Notes: generated from the sequence alone by a model not told the origin. Counted from the stretch's first letter, positions 44,697 through 53,857 are shown. The stretch: DNA of 64,000 nt from Paraburkholderia sp. IMGN_8 (GCF_038050405.1 NZ_CP150901.1:4340001-4404000), one strand, 5' to 3'. Numbers and translations are program-made.

Positions 44697-45275
44697 CTAC
44701 TGCTTCTCCACGGCGTCCACTACTACAACGGCCTGACGGGTCCGCCTGGTTGACGCTGAAGACGCAGCGCTCACATTGCTTTCGGCAACCGCCACGACTT
44801 GCTGCGTGGCCTTTTTTGCGGCTTCATAGGTGGCGCTGGAGGCCTCGTTAGCCGTCTTGACGAATGACTTCCATGTTGCCACGGCAGTCTCGTACCCTGC
44901 CGGGGCGCCCTTCGAGAAGTCGTCGAAGAACGCCTGCGAATTGTGCTGGTACGCCTTGAGCTGCGCTTCGGCATCCTCAGCGAATTCAGCCCGGATAGCG
45001 GATATGATTTCGTAGACGTGCCGCCAATACGACTGCGCTTTGTCTGCAGCGGTTTGCACCTGACGCGTCTGCAGCGCGTATAGCTCCTGTGCGTCTTTGG
45101 CCGTAAATGCCTTGGCGATGACGTCATGATTGTCGGCAATGGCTGATTCGACCGCTTGCAGGTTTAGCTCCGTCACCTTTTGACTGCCCTCGAAAACTTT
45201 GGTCAGGAAACCAAACGTTGCCTCCAAGGCGGCTTTCTGCGCAACTACCAGTTGTTCAGGCACGAGACTGCTCAT
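44697..45275 (-). CDS. phaP: phasin (PHA granule-associated protein)
   Basis: The 192-aa product matches the phasin family: LVPEQLVVAQKAALEATFGFLTKVFEGSQKVTELNLQAV near the start, then long amphipathic helices with AAKKATQQVVAVAESNVSAA. It coats polyhydroxyalkanoate granules. AAGGAG lies 5-6 nt upstream. Its presence supports a Burkholderiales host. It stands alone; a phasin fragment occurs at 59713-59907. Confidence 0.9.
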   Translation of the reverse strand: MSSLVPEQLVVAQKAALEATFGFLTKVFEGSQKVTELNLQAVESAIADNHDVIAKAFTAKDAQELYALQTRQVQTAADKAQSYWRHVYEIISAIRAEFAEDAEAQLKAYQHNSQAFFDDFSKGAPAGYETAVATWKSFVKTANEASSATYEAAKKATQQVVAVAESNVSAASSASTRRTRQAVVVVDAVEKQ

Positions 45276-45768
45276 ACGAACTCCTTAGGGATGAAATGGC
45301 GCATGTCCGGGCGGCCGACGAAGGGAATCACGGACAACGAGCCACAGAGCCGAAAATATTGGTGCGGTGCAGCAGATTTGATTCTAAGGTCGCGTGCGCG
45401 GATGTCAACCGTTTGTCGGCTGTCGGCACCTTGCGGCGTGTACTCACAATGCAGAATGTCTTGATGGCATTGACATATAGAGGTGATGTAGGGAAAAACC
45501 CTGGTGGGAATCGTCGGTCTCTGGCACCCAGGGAAACGCTTTAACCTAGCTTGTGCAACGCCACAATTTATTTTCCGTTTGACACCAATGTGGTGGCAGA
45601 GGAATAGTGATAACGCCAGCGCAACTTATGTCGGGTGCTTACAGATTGATGAGGGGACACAACTTGGCGTCACGACGATGTAACGACGAACGTGTAGCTT
45701 CATCCGGCGCCGCGAATGAGTCGGTGCCGGATTTACATAAAAACATATGCTGAGAGACATCAACCAGG
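45276..45768. other. divergent intergenic region
   Basis: About 490 bases between phaP (minus) and the XRE gene (plus). No gene or repeat was recognised; it should hold both promoters. Confidence 0.3.
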
Positions 45769-46041
45769 ATGAGTCAAAATACAGGGCATATCGGTCACCT
45801 CGAACGTAGTGTCGAGGACAACCGCCTCAGGCGAGCTCTTGCCGCTCGCCTTGACAGAACCTTCAAACAGGCCGGCATCAGTTCGGCGCAGGCAGCGAAG
45901 TGGTTAGGTGTGAGTGAAGACGACGTGCGGTATTGGCTGCGCGGAATCACGGTCCCACCGCTAGACGTCTGTACGCGTCTCGCCGCTGCCTTCAATCTCG
46001 ACATTCACTGGCTTTGCACGGGGCAAGCACAGCTCGCCTAG
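45769..46041 (+). CDS. XRE-type helix-turn-helix protein, 90 aa
   Basis: A small DNA-binding protein with LRRALAARLDRTFKQAGISSAQAAKWLGVSEDDVRYWLRGITVPPLDVCTRLAAAFNLDIHWL, a Cro/CI-type HTH. The size recalls controller proteins of restriction-modification loci. Its 3' end overlaps the 3' end of the convergent gene by 4 bases. It may regulate the methyltransferase cluster, but this is inference. Confidence 0.8.
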   Translation: MSQNTGHIGHLERSVEDNRLRRALAARLDRTFKQAGISSAQAAKWLGVSEDDVRYWLRGITVPPLDVCTRLAAAFNLDIHWLCTGQAQLA

Positions 46042-47069
46042 CAGGTTGATGACCTTCCCGTATCGACGTGCCATTTCGGTAGCTCGGTGATGCGTTCTCC
46101 AATCCAGTTTACGGCTACTGCCATCTCGTCACGTCGCTCGACTGGGTATTGCGCTCCCTCAACTGGAAGTTGTCCAGACGCGATGGCGTGTGGCTGGTCT
46201 AACCTACGTTGACCAGAACCGAAACGATGCCACGGGTATTCCACGAACAATGCGCCGGTATCGAGCAGATACAGCACGGCGATGCGACTCCGAACCAACT
46301 CAAGGTATTCGCTACTGCCCAGTATCGAAAGGCGGAGCAAGCCATCGGAGAATGTTTCGAGTAGTCGCTCTGTTGACGTGCCTTTCTCAATCACAGGCGT
46401 AGCGTTCGCTGATGTCAGCGCGTGTGAACTCTCTTGCCACTCTTTCAACCGGGGTATTATCAAAACCTTCCGTTCGTTGGTCGCGTTCCCGATGATGGGT
46501 TGGAGCAAGTCGCGGTCGACATAAAATCGGTTGCCGGCTAGCCAAGGCTCCGCAAGGAAACGGGCAAGCGGTTCGCTGTCGGACGTCTTGATGAGCGTGT
46601 GTTGCAGAAATTGCGTGACACCCGCCGCGTCGCTTGATGGCGACGGGAGATACCACCTGTTCATCAGCGTCAAGATTGCGTGCGGCAAGTCTTCGTGCCG
46701 ATAACAGTCCCGAATGAGCGCAGGATAGTCATGGCATAGGGACCAGAATGGAGGACGATAGTTGCCCTCAGGTTTGAGGTGAGAGTTGCCACTCACCTCA
46801 ATGATGCGATGAACCCATTCAGCGGCGCATCGCATCTTCGCGAGATGCCTAGACAACAGTTCTCTCAGGTCTGTAAGCGTGTCGCGCGAGTCTAGAAGTT
46901 TCGATTTGTCAGCGTGGTCCTCGCGGACCCAAACTTCGAGAGCGGTCTCATCGATGTTTCTCCAGAATTCGACGCCCGTGTCCTGATGCAGGTCGAGCAA
47001 TGATTTGGCGTACTCGAAAAGTCGCAGGACGTCGTCGTGCGGCGCGGCAGAGTTGGTGTGGTTGAACAT
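46038..47069 (-). CDS. unknown protein downstream of the methyltransferase, 343 aa
   Basis: Last gene of a three-gene minus-strand set. No known domain is recognised. The C-terminal third (SDGLLRLSILGSSEYLELVRSRIAVLYLLDTGALFVEYPW) lines up with the preceding protein (AGGLLRIPVIANRNLLKEIRSHLTVVYVFADHALLVEYPW), so the two are diverged paralogues. The N-terminal part is helical and Trp-rich. No PD-(D/E)xK, HNH or helicase motif is visible. A role as partner of the methyltransferase is possible. Confidence 0.6.
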   Translation of the reverse strand: MFNHTNSAAPHDDVLRLFEYAKSLLDLHQDTGVEFWRNIDETALEVWVREDHADKSKLLDSRDTLTDLRELLSRHLAKMRCAAEWVHRIIEVSGNSHLKPEGNYRPPFWSLCHDYPALIRDCYRHEDLPHAILTLMNRWYLPSPSSDAAGVTQFLQHTLIKTSDSEPLARFLAEPWLAGNRFYVDRDLLQPIIGNATNERKVLIIPRLKEWQESSHALTSANATPVIEKGTSTERLLETFSDGLLRLSILGSSEYLELVRSRIAVLYLLDTGALFVEYPWHRFGSGQRRLDQPHAIASGQLPVEGAQYPVERRDEMAVAVNWIGERITELPKWHVDTGRSSTC

Positions 47070-47111
47070 GATGTCGAGTGGTGTGGTATGTGAAATACGC
47101 GTGCGGATGAC

Positions 47112-48209
47112 TCAGAAAGGGACGTCGTCCGCCCAGAGGTCCAGACGACTCGTCGGCAGTCCTTCTACGCGGTTGACTATGAACCTGCATGGAAGAAGGT
47201 CATTCGTTACGGTAGAAGGCACGAGAGCCGGATTCCTGAAGGCCTGTATTTCTAAAGACTCTGCGGAGGCGATTCGCGCTTTTCCCGTCATGCCACGCCA
47301 CGGATACTCGACGAGAAGTGCGTGGTCTGCGAACACGTATACAACCGTCAGGTGGCTTCGAATCTCTTTTAGCAGATTGCGGTTCGCGATAACTGGAATC
47401 CGCAACAGACCGCCTGCAAATACTTCGAAAGTGGCTGGCTTTCCAGAGACGTCAATGCCGAAAATGAGCTTTGACGCCGCGTGGGTGAGTGCCGAGTGCT
47501 CGGACTCGTTCAGCGAGTCACATCGGATGACGAGAACAGATTGCTCGTCAATCAAATCCTGGATTCGCTCGGGTAGCTCTTCGTAGAGGACGCGACCGTA
47601 CGTGCCGGTATCTTCTGTCGGCTCGACAGGTTCAAACAGCTGCGGCCAGTCGACAGGAGTCAGACGCGAATGTTGCGCCTGGCGAGCGCTGTCGTGTTTG
47701 CACAGACGCGAACGAAATCGCCTGCGCTCGATAAGCGCCTGAGCAGCCCTACGCAACCCTGGGTGTCGGAGGCTGTTGATTGCAAACTGGCGTTCCGAGA
47801 AACTGAGGGTATCTAGCCAATTCTCATCGTTCAGCAAGCGCCAGGTATCGTCGTATGTGTTGTCGGCGTACACGGAAGCACAACGCATCACGTCGCGATA
47901 TTGTTCGAGCACATCTCGCATCAGAGCTACATTTTCGGCGTCATACGAGGCAGGGTTATTCCACGAGGTACCTAGAACCCATGTGCCTACAACGTCTGGG
48001 TCAAGGGATTCGTAGTAGGCGGAAGTCCCGTCATCGTGAACATCAATGAGGCGCGCAGCTTCGCTAAGGGCGCGTTGCAAATCCCGCGATGGATAGTCTG
48101 CGCCCGCATCGCCAATATCGGCCATAGCGTCGTCGGTGTAGTAGCGTTGCGATTCCTCGTAATCTTCGCCGTGGACGCGTTCGCGGAAAGGTTGTGGGTC
48201 GAGTATCAT
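47112..48209 (-). CDS. unknown protein downstream of the methyltransferase, 365 aa
   Basis: AAGGA precedes the ATG. The protein lies 44 nt behind the methyltransferase and 42 nt ahead of the 343-aa gene. Acidic, helical N-terminus; the C-terminal half has SVLVIRCDSLNESEHSALTHAASKLIF, TFEVFAGGLLRIP and TVVYVFADHALLVEYPWRGM, shared with its neighbour. I recognise no enzyme motif. Candidate accessory or effector component. Confidence 0.6.
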   Translation of the reverse strand: MILDPQPFRERVHGEDYEESQRYYTDDAMADIGDAGADYPSRDLQRALSEAARLIDVHDDGTSAYYESLDPDVVGTWVLGTSWNNPASYDAENVALMRDVLEQYRDVMRCASVYADNTYDDTWRLLNDENWLDTLSFSERQFAINSLRHPGLRRAAQALIERRRFRSRLCKHDSARQAQHSRLTPVDWPQLFEPVEPTEDTGTYGRVLYEELPERIQDLIDEQSVLVIRCDSLNESEHSALTHAASKLIFGIDVSGKPATFEVFAGGLLRIPVIANRNLLKEIRSHLTVVYVFADHALLVEYPWRGMTGKARIASAESLEIQAFRNPALVPSTVTNDLLPCRFIVNRVEGLPTSRLDLWADDVPF

Positions 48210-48253
48210 TGTGTCCTTCAGTTATTTTCGTGTGTTTGGTATAGCTGCGCGTT

Positions 48254-49609
48254 TTATCTTGCGTTCGCGTATCGGATGTGGGCTTTGTGTAACGCCTCGC
48301 CAATACGGGTCACGAGAGGCACAACTAGCGCGTTCCCCATGAGTAGTGCACGCGTGGCGTCGGACACTCCCGGTTGAGCGGTGAAATCGCGCGGAAATCC
48401 GTTGAGCGCTTCGAGCTCGTCGGGAGTCAGGCGGCGAAGCAGGCCACTAGACTCACGGATGACATGTTTCGTGCGTGTTGCAGTAGTGCCGCCTTCCGAC
48501 GTAATAATCGTCCGTGACGGACGGTCTAAATCGTCAGGGAACGCCATCGCGCCCTCTGAATAGTTATATTCAAAACCGTTCTTCGTGCGAGGCGTCTTCT
48601 TTGCACCCTTTGCGGCGCGCCACTTCTCTTCGTCCTCCGGTTTCACATAGAAAGCGGTCGGAACCGGGCCAGTCTCTTTGACGATATCTCCAAGCGTGAG
48701 TGGTTTGGCGTGACCGGTGAACTCGGTGAAGTCGGCGATGTCTGTCGCATTGACCGCGAAAGTTCGAACTTCACCGTCGAGCATGACCCCACAGTTTGAA
48801 AATCGCGATTTCCCGTTCGAGAGAGGGCGATATTGCAACTGCTCGTCGAATGGCTCAGCGCAAATGTTCAGTGCCGGAGCGGCGCCGTCTAAAGGGTTAC
48901 GCGGAACGCTCGGAAATGCCTCGTTCAGAATGGTCTGAGACAGCCACGTTGAATCAGGAGACTCGGGACCCTTCGAGCGTAAGGTCTGATGCAAGGTCCG
49001 ATATGCGTCCGTCGACTTGTGATAAGCAACAATAAAAACGCGTCGACGACGTTGCGCGTAACCGTAGTCAGCTGCGTTGACGACTCGCCATTCAGCCGCA
49101 TATCCGAGTGAATTTAGCGTAGCGAGGATGACGGAAAAATCACGCCCTTTGCACGATGCAGGACTGGAAATCAACCGGTCAACGTTCTCGAGTACGAGGT
49201 ATTTGACTGGTTCGCCGTCAGCAATTCGCTGCTTCAGTAACGCTGCGATGGACCACCAGAGGACACCCTTTTTCCCTGCAAGACCGTTCGATTGAGACAA
49301 CGGTTTAGCTACCGAGTAGTCTTGGCACGGAAAGCCGCCACACACCACGTCGGGCGCAGCTTCTCGTATTGCTTGTTGGCCTGATTCTGAAGCGAGGACA
49401 GCGAAAATGTCTTCGTTGATATGCGCTTTCTCGGGCCAACGCGCCTTGTAGATATTGCTTGCGTGCTGGACTTTTTTCGACGGCTCGAATTGATTGCTCA
49501 TTGTGACCTCAAACGGTGTGCCATGAACAGATTCCAATCCGAGACGGAATCCTCCGACACCTGCGAAAAGTTCTGTAACCTTAAGTTTCGTTGTGACCTG
49601 GGACGACAT
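48254..49609 (-). CDS. DNA (cytosine-5) methyltransferase
   Basis: A 451-aa C5-MTase with motif I ELFAGVGGFRLGLE (FAGVGG 15-20), motif IV GGFPCQDYS (catalytic Cys95), motif VI ENV (141-143), motif VIII QRRRRVFIVA, motif IX region RRLTPDELEALNGFP, and motif X LLMGNALVVPLV. The region between VIII and IX is the target-recognition domain. The gene begins with AAGGA upstream. No recognisable restriction nuclease or Vsr gene is adjacent; the two unknown genes downstream are the only co-directional partners within 50 nt. Confidence 0.93.
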   Translation of the reverse strand: MSSQVTTKLKVTELFAGVGGFRLGLESVHGTPFEVTMSNQFEPSKKVQHASNIYKARWPEKAHINEDIFAVLASESGQQAIREAAPDVVCGGFPCQDYSVAKPLSQSNGLAGKKGVLWWSIAALLKQRIADGEPVKYLVLENVDRLISSPASCKGRDFSVILATLNSLGYAAEWRVVNAADYGYAQRRRRVFIVAYHKSTDAYRTLHQTLRSKGPESPDSTWLSQTILNEAFPSVPRNPLDGAAPALNICAEPFDEQLQYRPLSNGKSRFSNCGVMLDGEVRTFAVNATDIADFTEFTGHAKPLTLGDIVKETGPVPTAFYVKPEDEEKWRAAKGAKKTPRTKNGFEYNYSEGAMAFPDDLDRPSRTIITSEGGTTATRTKHVIRESSGLLRRLTPDELEALNGFPRDFTAQPGVSDATRALLMGNALVVPLVTRIGEALHKAHIRYANAR

Positions 49610-49938
49610 CCTGCTTCCTTATTGCGTTGGTGGAAGCAGGTAAAGCGACGCGTTTTAGCCTTTTGCCGAAAATTCTCAAAAAAATCTCGAATCATGCTGA
49701 TGAGGAACGATTCGAACGAGCGTGACAAGGTTTAGGCTGGTCAAGGCCAACTAGGGAGTTACGGAAATGTCCTTGAGAATGTACGACTCAGCGCGGAGCC
49801 GCGAACGTTGTCGATATGAGAGTCACGTGCAGTTGCGTATGCGAGCGATTTAGGTCTCTACAGACGTGACCGCGCACAGCCCTGCTGAATGACCAGCGGC
49901 CGTTGTCGAAAATGACAGGCGTCAGATTTGTGTTTTGC
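49610..49938. other. intergenic stretch upstream of the methyltransferase
   Basis: About 330 bases with no gene recognised; presumably holds the methyltransferase promoter. Confidence 0.3.
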
Positions 49939-50628
49939 TCAGGAAGGCGTTGCTATGTCGCTAAGGTCGATACAGCTAGTGACGACAACGACATTGCGTG
50001 GAAGATTACCGCGCAGTCGCCGTCGAATTTCGTCCTCGAACGACAAGCCGGCGTCGTTCCAGTCCGTGCCAAGGCACGCATTTGCGTTTGCAAGCAGTGT
50101 TTCGAGTTCATGCGGATAATATGGGTGAACTACCATCACGCATGAATCCTGGCTCGCATAGATGATGGGGAATTCGGTCTCAAATGCCTGATACAAGCAT
50201 TCGCGCAGGCCATCGAAATCGATCAGCAAGGTCTTGTGGTCGAGAGCAAGCACGGCTTTGAACTGATTCGTATCATCGGACTGCAACGCAAGCTCAACGT
50301 ATCCGATCGACGTGTCGGCGGAACCAGCGGCTGCGGCGAGATCCCAAGGTGTTTTCGCGGCGACGACGAGGCATCTTCTTTCTGTAAATTGCTGAGCAAG
50401 TTCATGCGGTAAGTCCGAGCGATTCATAAGGAAACAGGTATCGCGATGTTGCCGAGACAGGTGCCATATATGGTCGAGAACGGGCGCGGAGCCTTGGCAT
50501 GTGAATCGTCGCACCGTGCCAACGGGACTGCCAGTGACGGCACTTGTGCTTGATCGCAGCGGAGTTTGACTCTCCACGGAAGCATCAACGTCAGTTGACG
50601 TTCGGCTTGCATCAGATAGCACGGACAT
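49939..50628 (-). CDS. unknown protein, 229 aa
   Basis: Family not recognised. The Ser/Thr-rich N-terminus is followed by a globular part with RRCLVVAAKTPWDLAAAAG, QSDDTNQFKAVLALDHKTLLIDFDGL, and IIYASQDSCVMVVHPYYPHELETLL. The pattern 'FxxxLxxD...L...(20)...VxYxxxDxxxLLV' resembles the 201-aa neighbour and, more weakly, the two proteins behind the methyltransferase. The start is uncertain (ATG 50628 or TTG 50649); neither has a clear ribosome-binding site. Confidence 0.5.
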   Translation of the reverse strand: MSVLSDASRTSTDVDASVESQTPLRSSTSAVTGSPVGTVRRFTCQGSAPVLDHIWHLSRQHRDTCFLMNRSDLPHELAQQFTERRCLVVAAKTPWDLAAAAGSADTSIGYVELALQSDDTNQFKAVLALDHKTLLIDFDGLRECLYQAFETEFPIIYASQDSCVMVVHPYYPHELETLLANANACLGTDWNDAGLSFEDEIRRRLRGNLPRNVVVVTSCIDLSDIATPS

Positions 50629-50739
50629 CGGTATAGATGAGTTTCGCAAGATGAGCGAACATGTGTCGGGACTAGAAAAAGCAGCGAGAACAGGTCTCGC
50701 TGTTTGATAGAAATTCGTTAGCGGATGATTTGGAATCGC

Positions 50740-51345
50740 CTACGCAGAGGCTTCCACATTTTCTGCGTCAATGGTCTCGATGTGTCGGTTGTCCAGAATT
50801 CTCAGAGGAGTCGTCTCCCACGAAGCGTCATCGGCCTCAGCCTGCAACTCAGCATAGGTTAGGTGATTTCCGGATTGAGCGACTATGCCGCAAACAGACA
50901 AGTTCTCGATGAGTTCATCGTCCAGGGAAATTTTTTCCAGGAGAATTGCATCCGAAAACAGGTAGACAACAAGTAGGCGCCGAGGTTGCGGGGCATTCCA
51001 AGCTGCGAATGCATGGTCTGGCAGCGCGATTTTGTCTCCACGAAGAAGAAGCGTCGCGAAACGCTGATCGCTAGGCGTAGTGATGACCATGCAGCTAGCG
51101 TTAGTCGTGGTTTCAGGAAATTCTGTGGCCGATTTCGTGTGAAGTGCGACAAGGACACAGCAGTCGTCTGGCAGCACTTCTTCGTTTATCAATAGCTCGT
51201 ACGGGTCAACGAAAAACGAAGCCACGTGGTCAATGTGGTCAATACTAGCGAGATAATTCTGGATGGACCTCATCAACTGCGCATCAACGTCGGAAGAAGA
51301 CAGTTGCTTCTGGCTAGGGGCGGCTTTTTGAACTATTGCTTGCAT
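50740..51345 (-). CDS. unknown protein, 201 aa
   Basis: AGGAAA precedes the ATG. The acidic product has PDDCCVLVALHTKSATEFPETT, QRFATLLLRGDKIALP and RRLLVVYLFSDAILLEKISLDDELIENL. The last block parallels VVYVFADHALLVEYPW of the methyltransferase-linked proteins. No enzymatic motif is visible. It lies 90 nt ahead of the 229-aa gene and 138 nt behind the 212-aa gene. Confidence 0.55.
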   Translation of the reverse strand: MQAIVQKAAPSQKQLSSSDVDAQLMRSIQNYLASIDHIDHVASFFVDPYELLINEEVLPDDCCVLVALHTKSATEFPETTTNASCMVITTPSDQRFATLLLRGDKIALPDHAFAAWNAPQPRRLLVVYLFSDAILLEKISLDDELIENLSVCGIVAQSGNHLTYAELQAEADDASWETTPLRILDNRHIETIDAENVEASA

Positions 51346-51483
51346 CGGGTTTCCTGGTTAAATGTCCTGGGCGAGCGCGGCGAACGCCGCACTTCAAGCC
51401 TCCGGGCGCATGAACTAAACAGCAGGTGTTCTGTTATCGTGTAGCGAAGAGTCGACGCGTAGGTAGTGTGCGCGTGTTTCTGC

Positions 51484-52122
51484 TTAAGACCGCGTCATCG
51501 GCTGGCGTGCTGCATCGAGGACATCAGGGCGAAACTGCGCGAAGTACTCAATAGTGGCGTCAGTCAGTTTCTCGGTAGAAAGCATGCCTACCTCGATTGT
51601 CAGGTGTTGTTTCTCGATGCGAAGAGGTCCCTCGTTCGCCTCGTGCATCGCGTATTGTTCGAGAAGGCCCGCCTCTCGCAGGAAAATTGAGCTCCGCACA
51701 AAGTTGAGCGGGTCATGATGTTTGACTTCGTCTCGCAGACGGTCGAATTCGTCAAACGCCAGGTTACGTGCGGGCTCAATCGCGCGCACCAACTTTTTGC
51801 CCATGACCATCTGGATCTGGAGACCACCGCTCTCGCGCCACGAATCGAGCAGCCGACAAACTTCAGGGTCACCGAAATCACAGGCGACGAGGTAAAAACA
51901 ATCGTGGTGGCGAAGGCGGAATACGAGCACTGGGCCATCAGGCGTTCGGAAACTTAGCAGCGAGAGCTGATGATCCTTGCCAACGTACCGCGCCCACCGG
52001 GGAGACCTGGTTTTCACGAAGAGAAACGGCTCGCCAATGAACGGTTCAAGTCTGGCAGGTCCGGAGCCGTCCTGCGGTTGATAAATTCCGATTTTCGCGC
52101 TGAGAACTGACTGGTCTTTCAT
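51484..52122 (-). CDS. unknown protein, 212 aa
   Basis: First gene of a minus-strand run. The N-terminal half is beta-rich (FIGEPFLFVKTRSPRWARYVG, LSLLSFRTPDGPVLVFRLRHHDCFYLVACDFGDPE), the C-terminal half helical with LRDEVKHHDPLNFVRSSIFLREAG. Family unknown. A good promoter lies 56-91 nt upstream. Confidence 0.5.
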   Translation of the reverse strand: MKDQSVLSAKIGIYQPQDGSGPARLEPFIGEPFLFVKTRSPRWARYVGKDHQLSLLSFRTPDGPVLVFRLRHHDCFYLVACDFGDPEVCRLLDSWRESGGLQIQMVMGKKLVRAIEPARNLAFDEFDRLRDEVKHHDPLNFVRSSIFLREAGLLEQYAMHEANEGPLRIEKQHLTIEVGMLSTEKLTDATIEYFAQFRPDVLDAARQPMTRS

Positions 52123-52184
52123 AATCTGAGTAATTGACGGGGTTAGGGCTTGAAAGGGTGTTTGTGCAGCAATTCGGTGTGAGG

Positions 52185-52213
52185 ATCATATTTATGATTT
52201 GCGTATAAAACAA
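52185..52213 (-). promoter_or_regulatory. sigma-70-type promoter for the 51.5-50 kb genes
   Basis: On the minus strand -35 TTGTTT (52213-52208) and -10 TATGAT (52190-52185) are separated by 17 bp. The surrounding sequence is AT-rich, and the predicted start lies about 55 nt before the ATG at 52122. Confidence 0.5.
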
Positions 52214-52445
52214 GGGTTTTGAAAAAATATCCAAGTATTTATACGGGTCAGATTTTGGTAATTTGTTTCGACAGTTGAGTGCAAAGGTTTAAGCATCAAA
52301 AAAAGCTTTAAAAACAAATAGATAATTAATGTTATGCATGCCAATTCTTCATTGCAACTGGCGCAAGAGAGAGGATGAGAAAGAGTTTTTAGGTTTTTTG
52401 ACGGCACGCGGACATGCTGATTCGGATTAAGGTTGCTGGACCTGC

Positions 52446-52494
52446 GTGGCCAATATAATGTGCATTTCGATGGTTTGCACAATATATTGGCCAC
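52446..52494. repeat. 49-bp inverted repeat (18-bp arms, 13-nt spacer)
   Basis: The left arm GTGGCCAATATAATGTGC and right arm GCACAATATATTGGCCAC are complementary at 17 of 18 positions. Symmetry and length exceed a normal terminator, and there is no T-run. It could be a recombination or protein-binding site. Confidence 0.7.
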
Positions 52495-52715
52495 CTAATA
52501 CGAACATGGTTGCGACGCGGCCGATGAGTGCTCGGAGGTTCACAAACACCGGAGCCCTCCTGGTATCTGCGGCTGGCACTGCAAGGCGCTACATATATAG
52601 TGATCCCAGGACCCCACTGAGAAGCACACGGAAGATAAGTTGCTGGGGGAATCACCCAGCGAGTCTGCTCGAAGTTGAAGAACGTGACTCGGCAGAAATC
52701 GCGTCACTGTCGGCC

Positions 52716-52931
52716 TCAACCTTCCGAGTCTAGGTGGCCGGACGTACTGTCTCCGGTTTCTTGGTCCTCTGCATCCAGTTCGGTGAAGAAATCCTCGGCG
52801 TCACGAAAATTTCCCTGCGCGATATTGTGTTTGTCCAACTCGAGGATCCGCAGCAGTGCGGCTGTCTGCTGGTTACGGTCGCTCGTCGAGTCCTTAGATG
52901 CATCAGGCCCGGATTTGGGAGTGTCTGTCAT
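52716..52931 (-). CDS. small acidic protein coupled to the antitoxin, 71 aa
   Basis: The ATG overlaps the antitoxin stop codon (TGATG), so the two are co-translated. The product is acidic with a helix ALLRILELDKHNIAQGNFRDAEDFFTELDAE, resembling the C-terminal tail of longer Phd/StbD-type antitoxins. It has no RelE, ParE or PIN features. It may be the split-off tail of the antitoxin or a separate partner. Confidence 0.5.
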   Translation of the reverse strand: MTDTPKSGPDASKDSTSDRNQQTAALLRILELDKHNIAQGNFRDAEDFFTELDAEDQETGDSTSGHLDSEG

Positions 52932-53185
52932 CACAGGTCATTGACGTCGATGTTGACTGCGCGGCTTACTGATTCGAGCCGGGACCGCGCGAGTGCCTCG
53001 AGTTCATACCTATCATGCAGTTCAGCAATCTGTGCCATCAGCGCGGGTGACACCACACAGAGAACCGGGCGATGATCATGATTGAGCACAGCCACAGGCT
53101 GACGACTCGCCGCTTCCATTACTGCCTCGAGGTTTTCGGTGAGATCAGAGATGTGAATGACAGGGAGTGCTTGGGTTTTTGCCAT
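52931..53185 (-). CDS. Phd/YefM-family antitoxin
   Basis: The 84-aa product has the Phd/YefM fold: IHISDLTENLEAVMEAASRQPVAVLNHDHRPVLCVVSPALMAQIAEL, with a helical C-terminus. Such proteins neutralise RelE/Doc-type toxins and autorepress. Here the gene following in the operon is not a recognisable toxin, so it seems an orphan. Confidence 0.75.
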   Translation of the reverse strand: MAKTQALPVIHISDLTENLEAVMEAASRQPVAVLNHDHRPVLCVVSPALMAQIAELHDRYELEALARSRLESVSRAVNIDVNDL

Positions 53186-53857
53186 GATCGCATCACCGCT
53201 AGATAAAGACTGAAGTCATCTTATGCCGCTCTGCGCGAGTCGGCTCAGCGAAATTCCCGATACGCGATAACGTAGGGGAAACCGGTCGTTCTTTGGTCGA
53301 TGGGAGCGACGAGCGTCGACAGTATTATGTAAGTAGACTTGATCGTTCCCTTACAGTGCCCGTTGGTTCAATGGTCTTGCCCGCCGCCTTTGAGCGGGTA
53401 GGACGCGCGACAAGACGGAAATGTAGAAACCGAATTTTTCGGCTCGCGTTCGGCTATCGAAAAGAAGTAGGATTTGTACCGTCGTGCGAAGCCCGTGGGA
53501 CGCGGCTGTCACGACTTTGTGTGTACCACCTTTCGCGAAATTGGGCGCGTCCGGTCGTTTGTTCGCGACTTTTGATTTGCACACTTGGAAGCCGATTCTG
53601 CGAAAAACTTTCTCTAGTTGGGTCCGTCGTCACGACTTAAATGTGCAATGACAGCTTGATCTGAAAGAATAAAGTCCGTCACGCTGGGTTGCGCTACGTG
53701 GACGGAAGCACCTTCACACAACTTGGGGGCTTCTCCGATAAGAAACCTGCTGGTTTGCGATCAGCATTGCCAGAGCGTTGAGAATCGGTGGAATCTGGCG
53801 AAGTCTGTGACGATGGAATCAGGGGTAGCATGGCAACGGCCCCTGTGCTGAGGTGCA
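53186..53857. other. intergenic stretch
   Basis: About 670 bases. Open frames on both strands lack ribosome-binding sites and recognisable products. I saw no repeat or RNA gene that I could support. Confidence 0.3.

Larger units (their letters stand above)
52123..52715. other. AT-rich intergenic region
   Basis: About 590 bases, noticeably AT-richer than the flanks in 52130-52420. It holds the promoter at 52185-52213 and the long inverted repeat at 52446-52494. Open frames present have no ribosome-binding site or family. Confidence 0.4.

Noticed and set aside
53351..53420. Possible tRNA-like sequence (GTTGGTTCAATGGT...)
   Set aside because: The stretch resembles a D-arm, but no acceptor stem, anticodon arm or TTCGA T-arm could be paired at the right distances.
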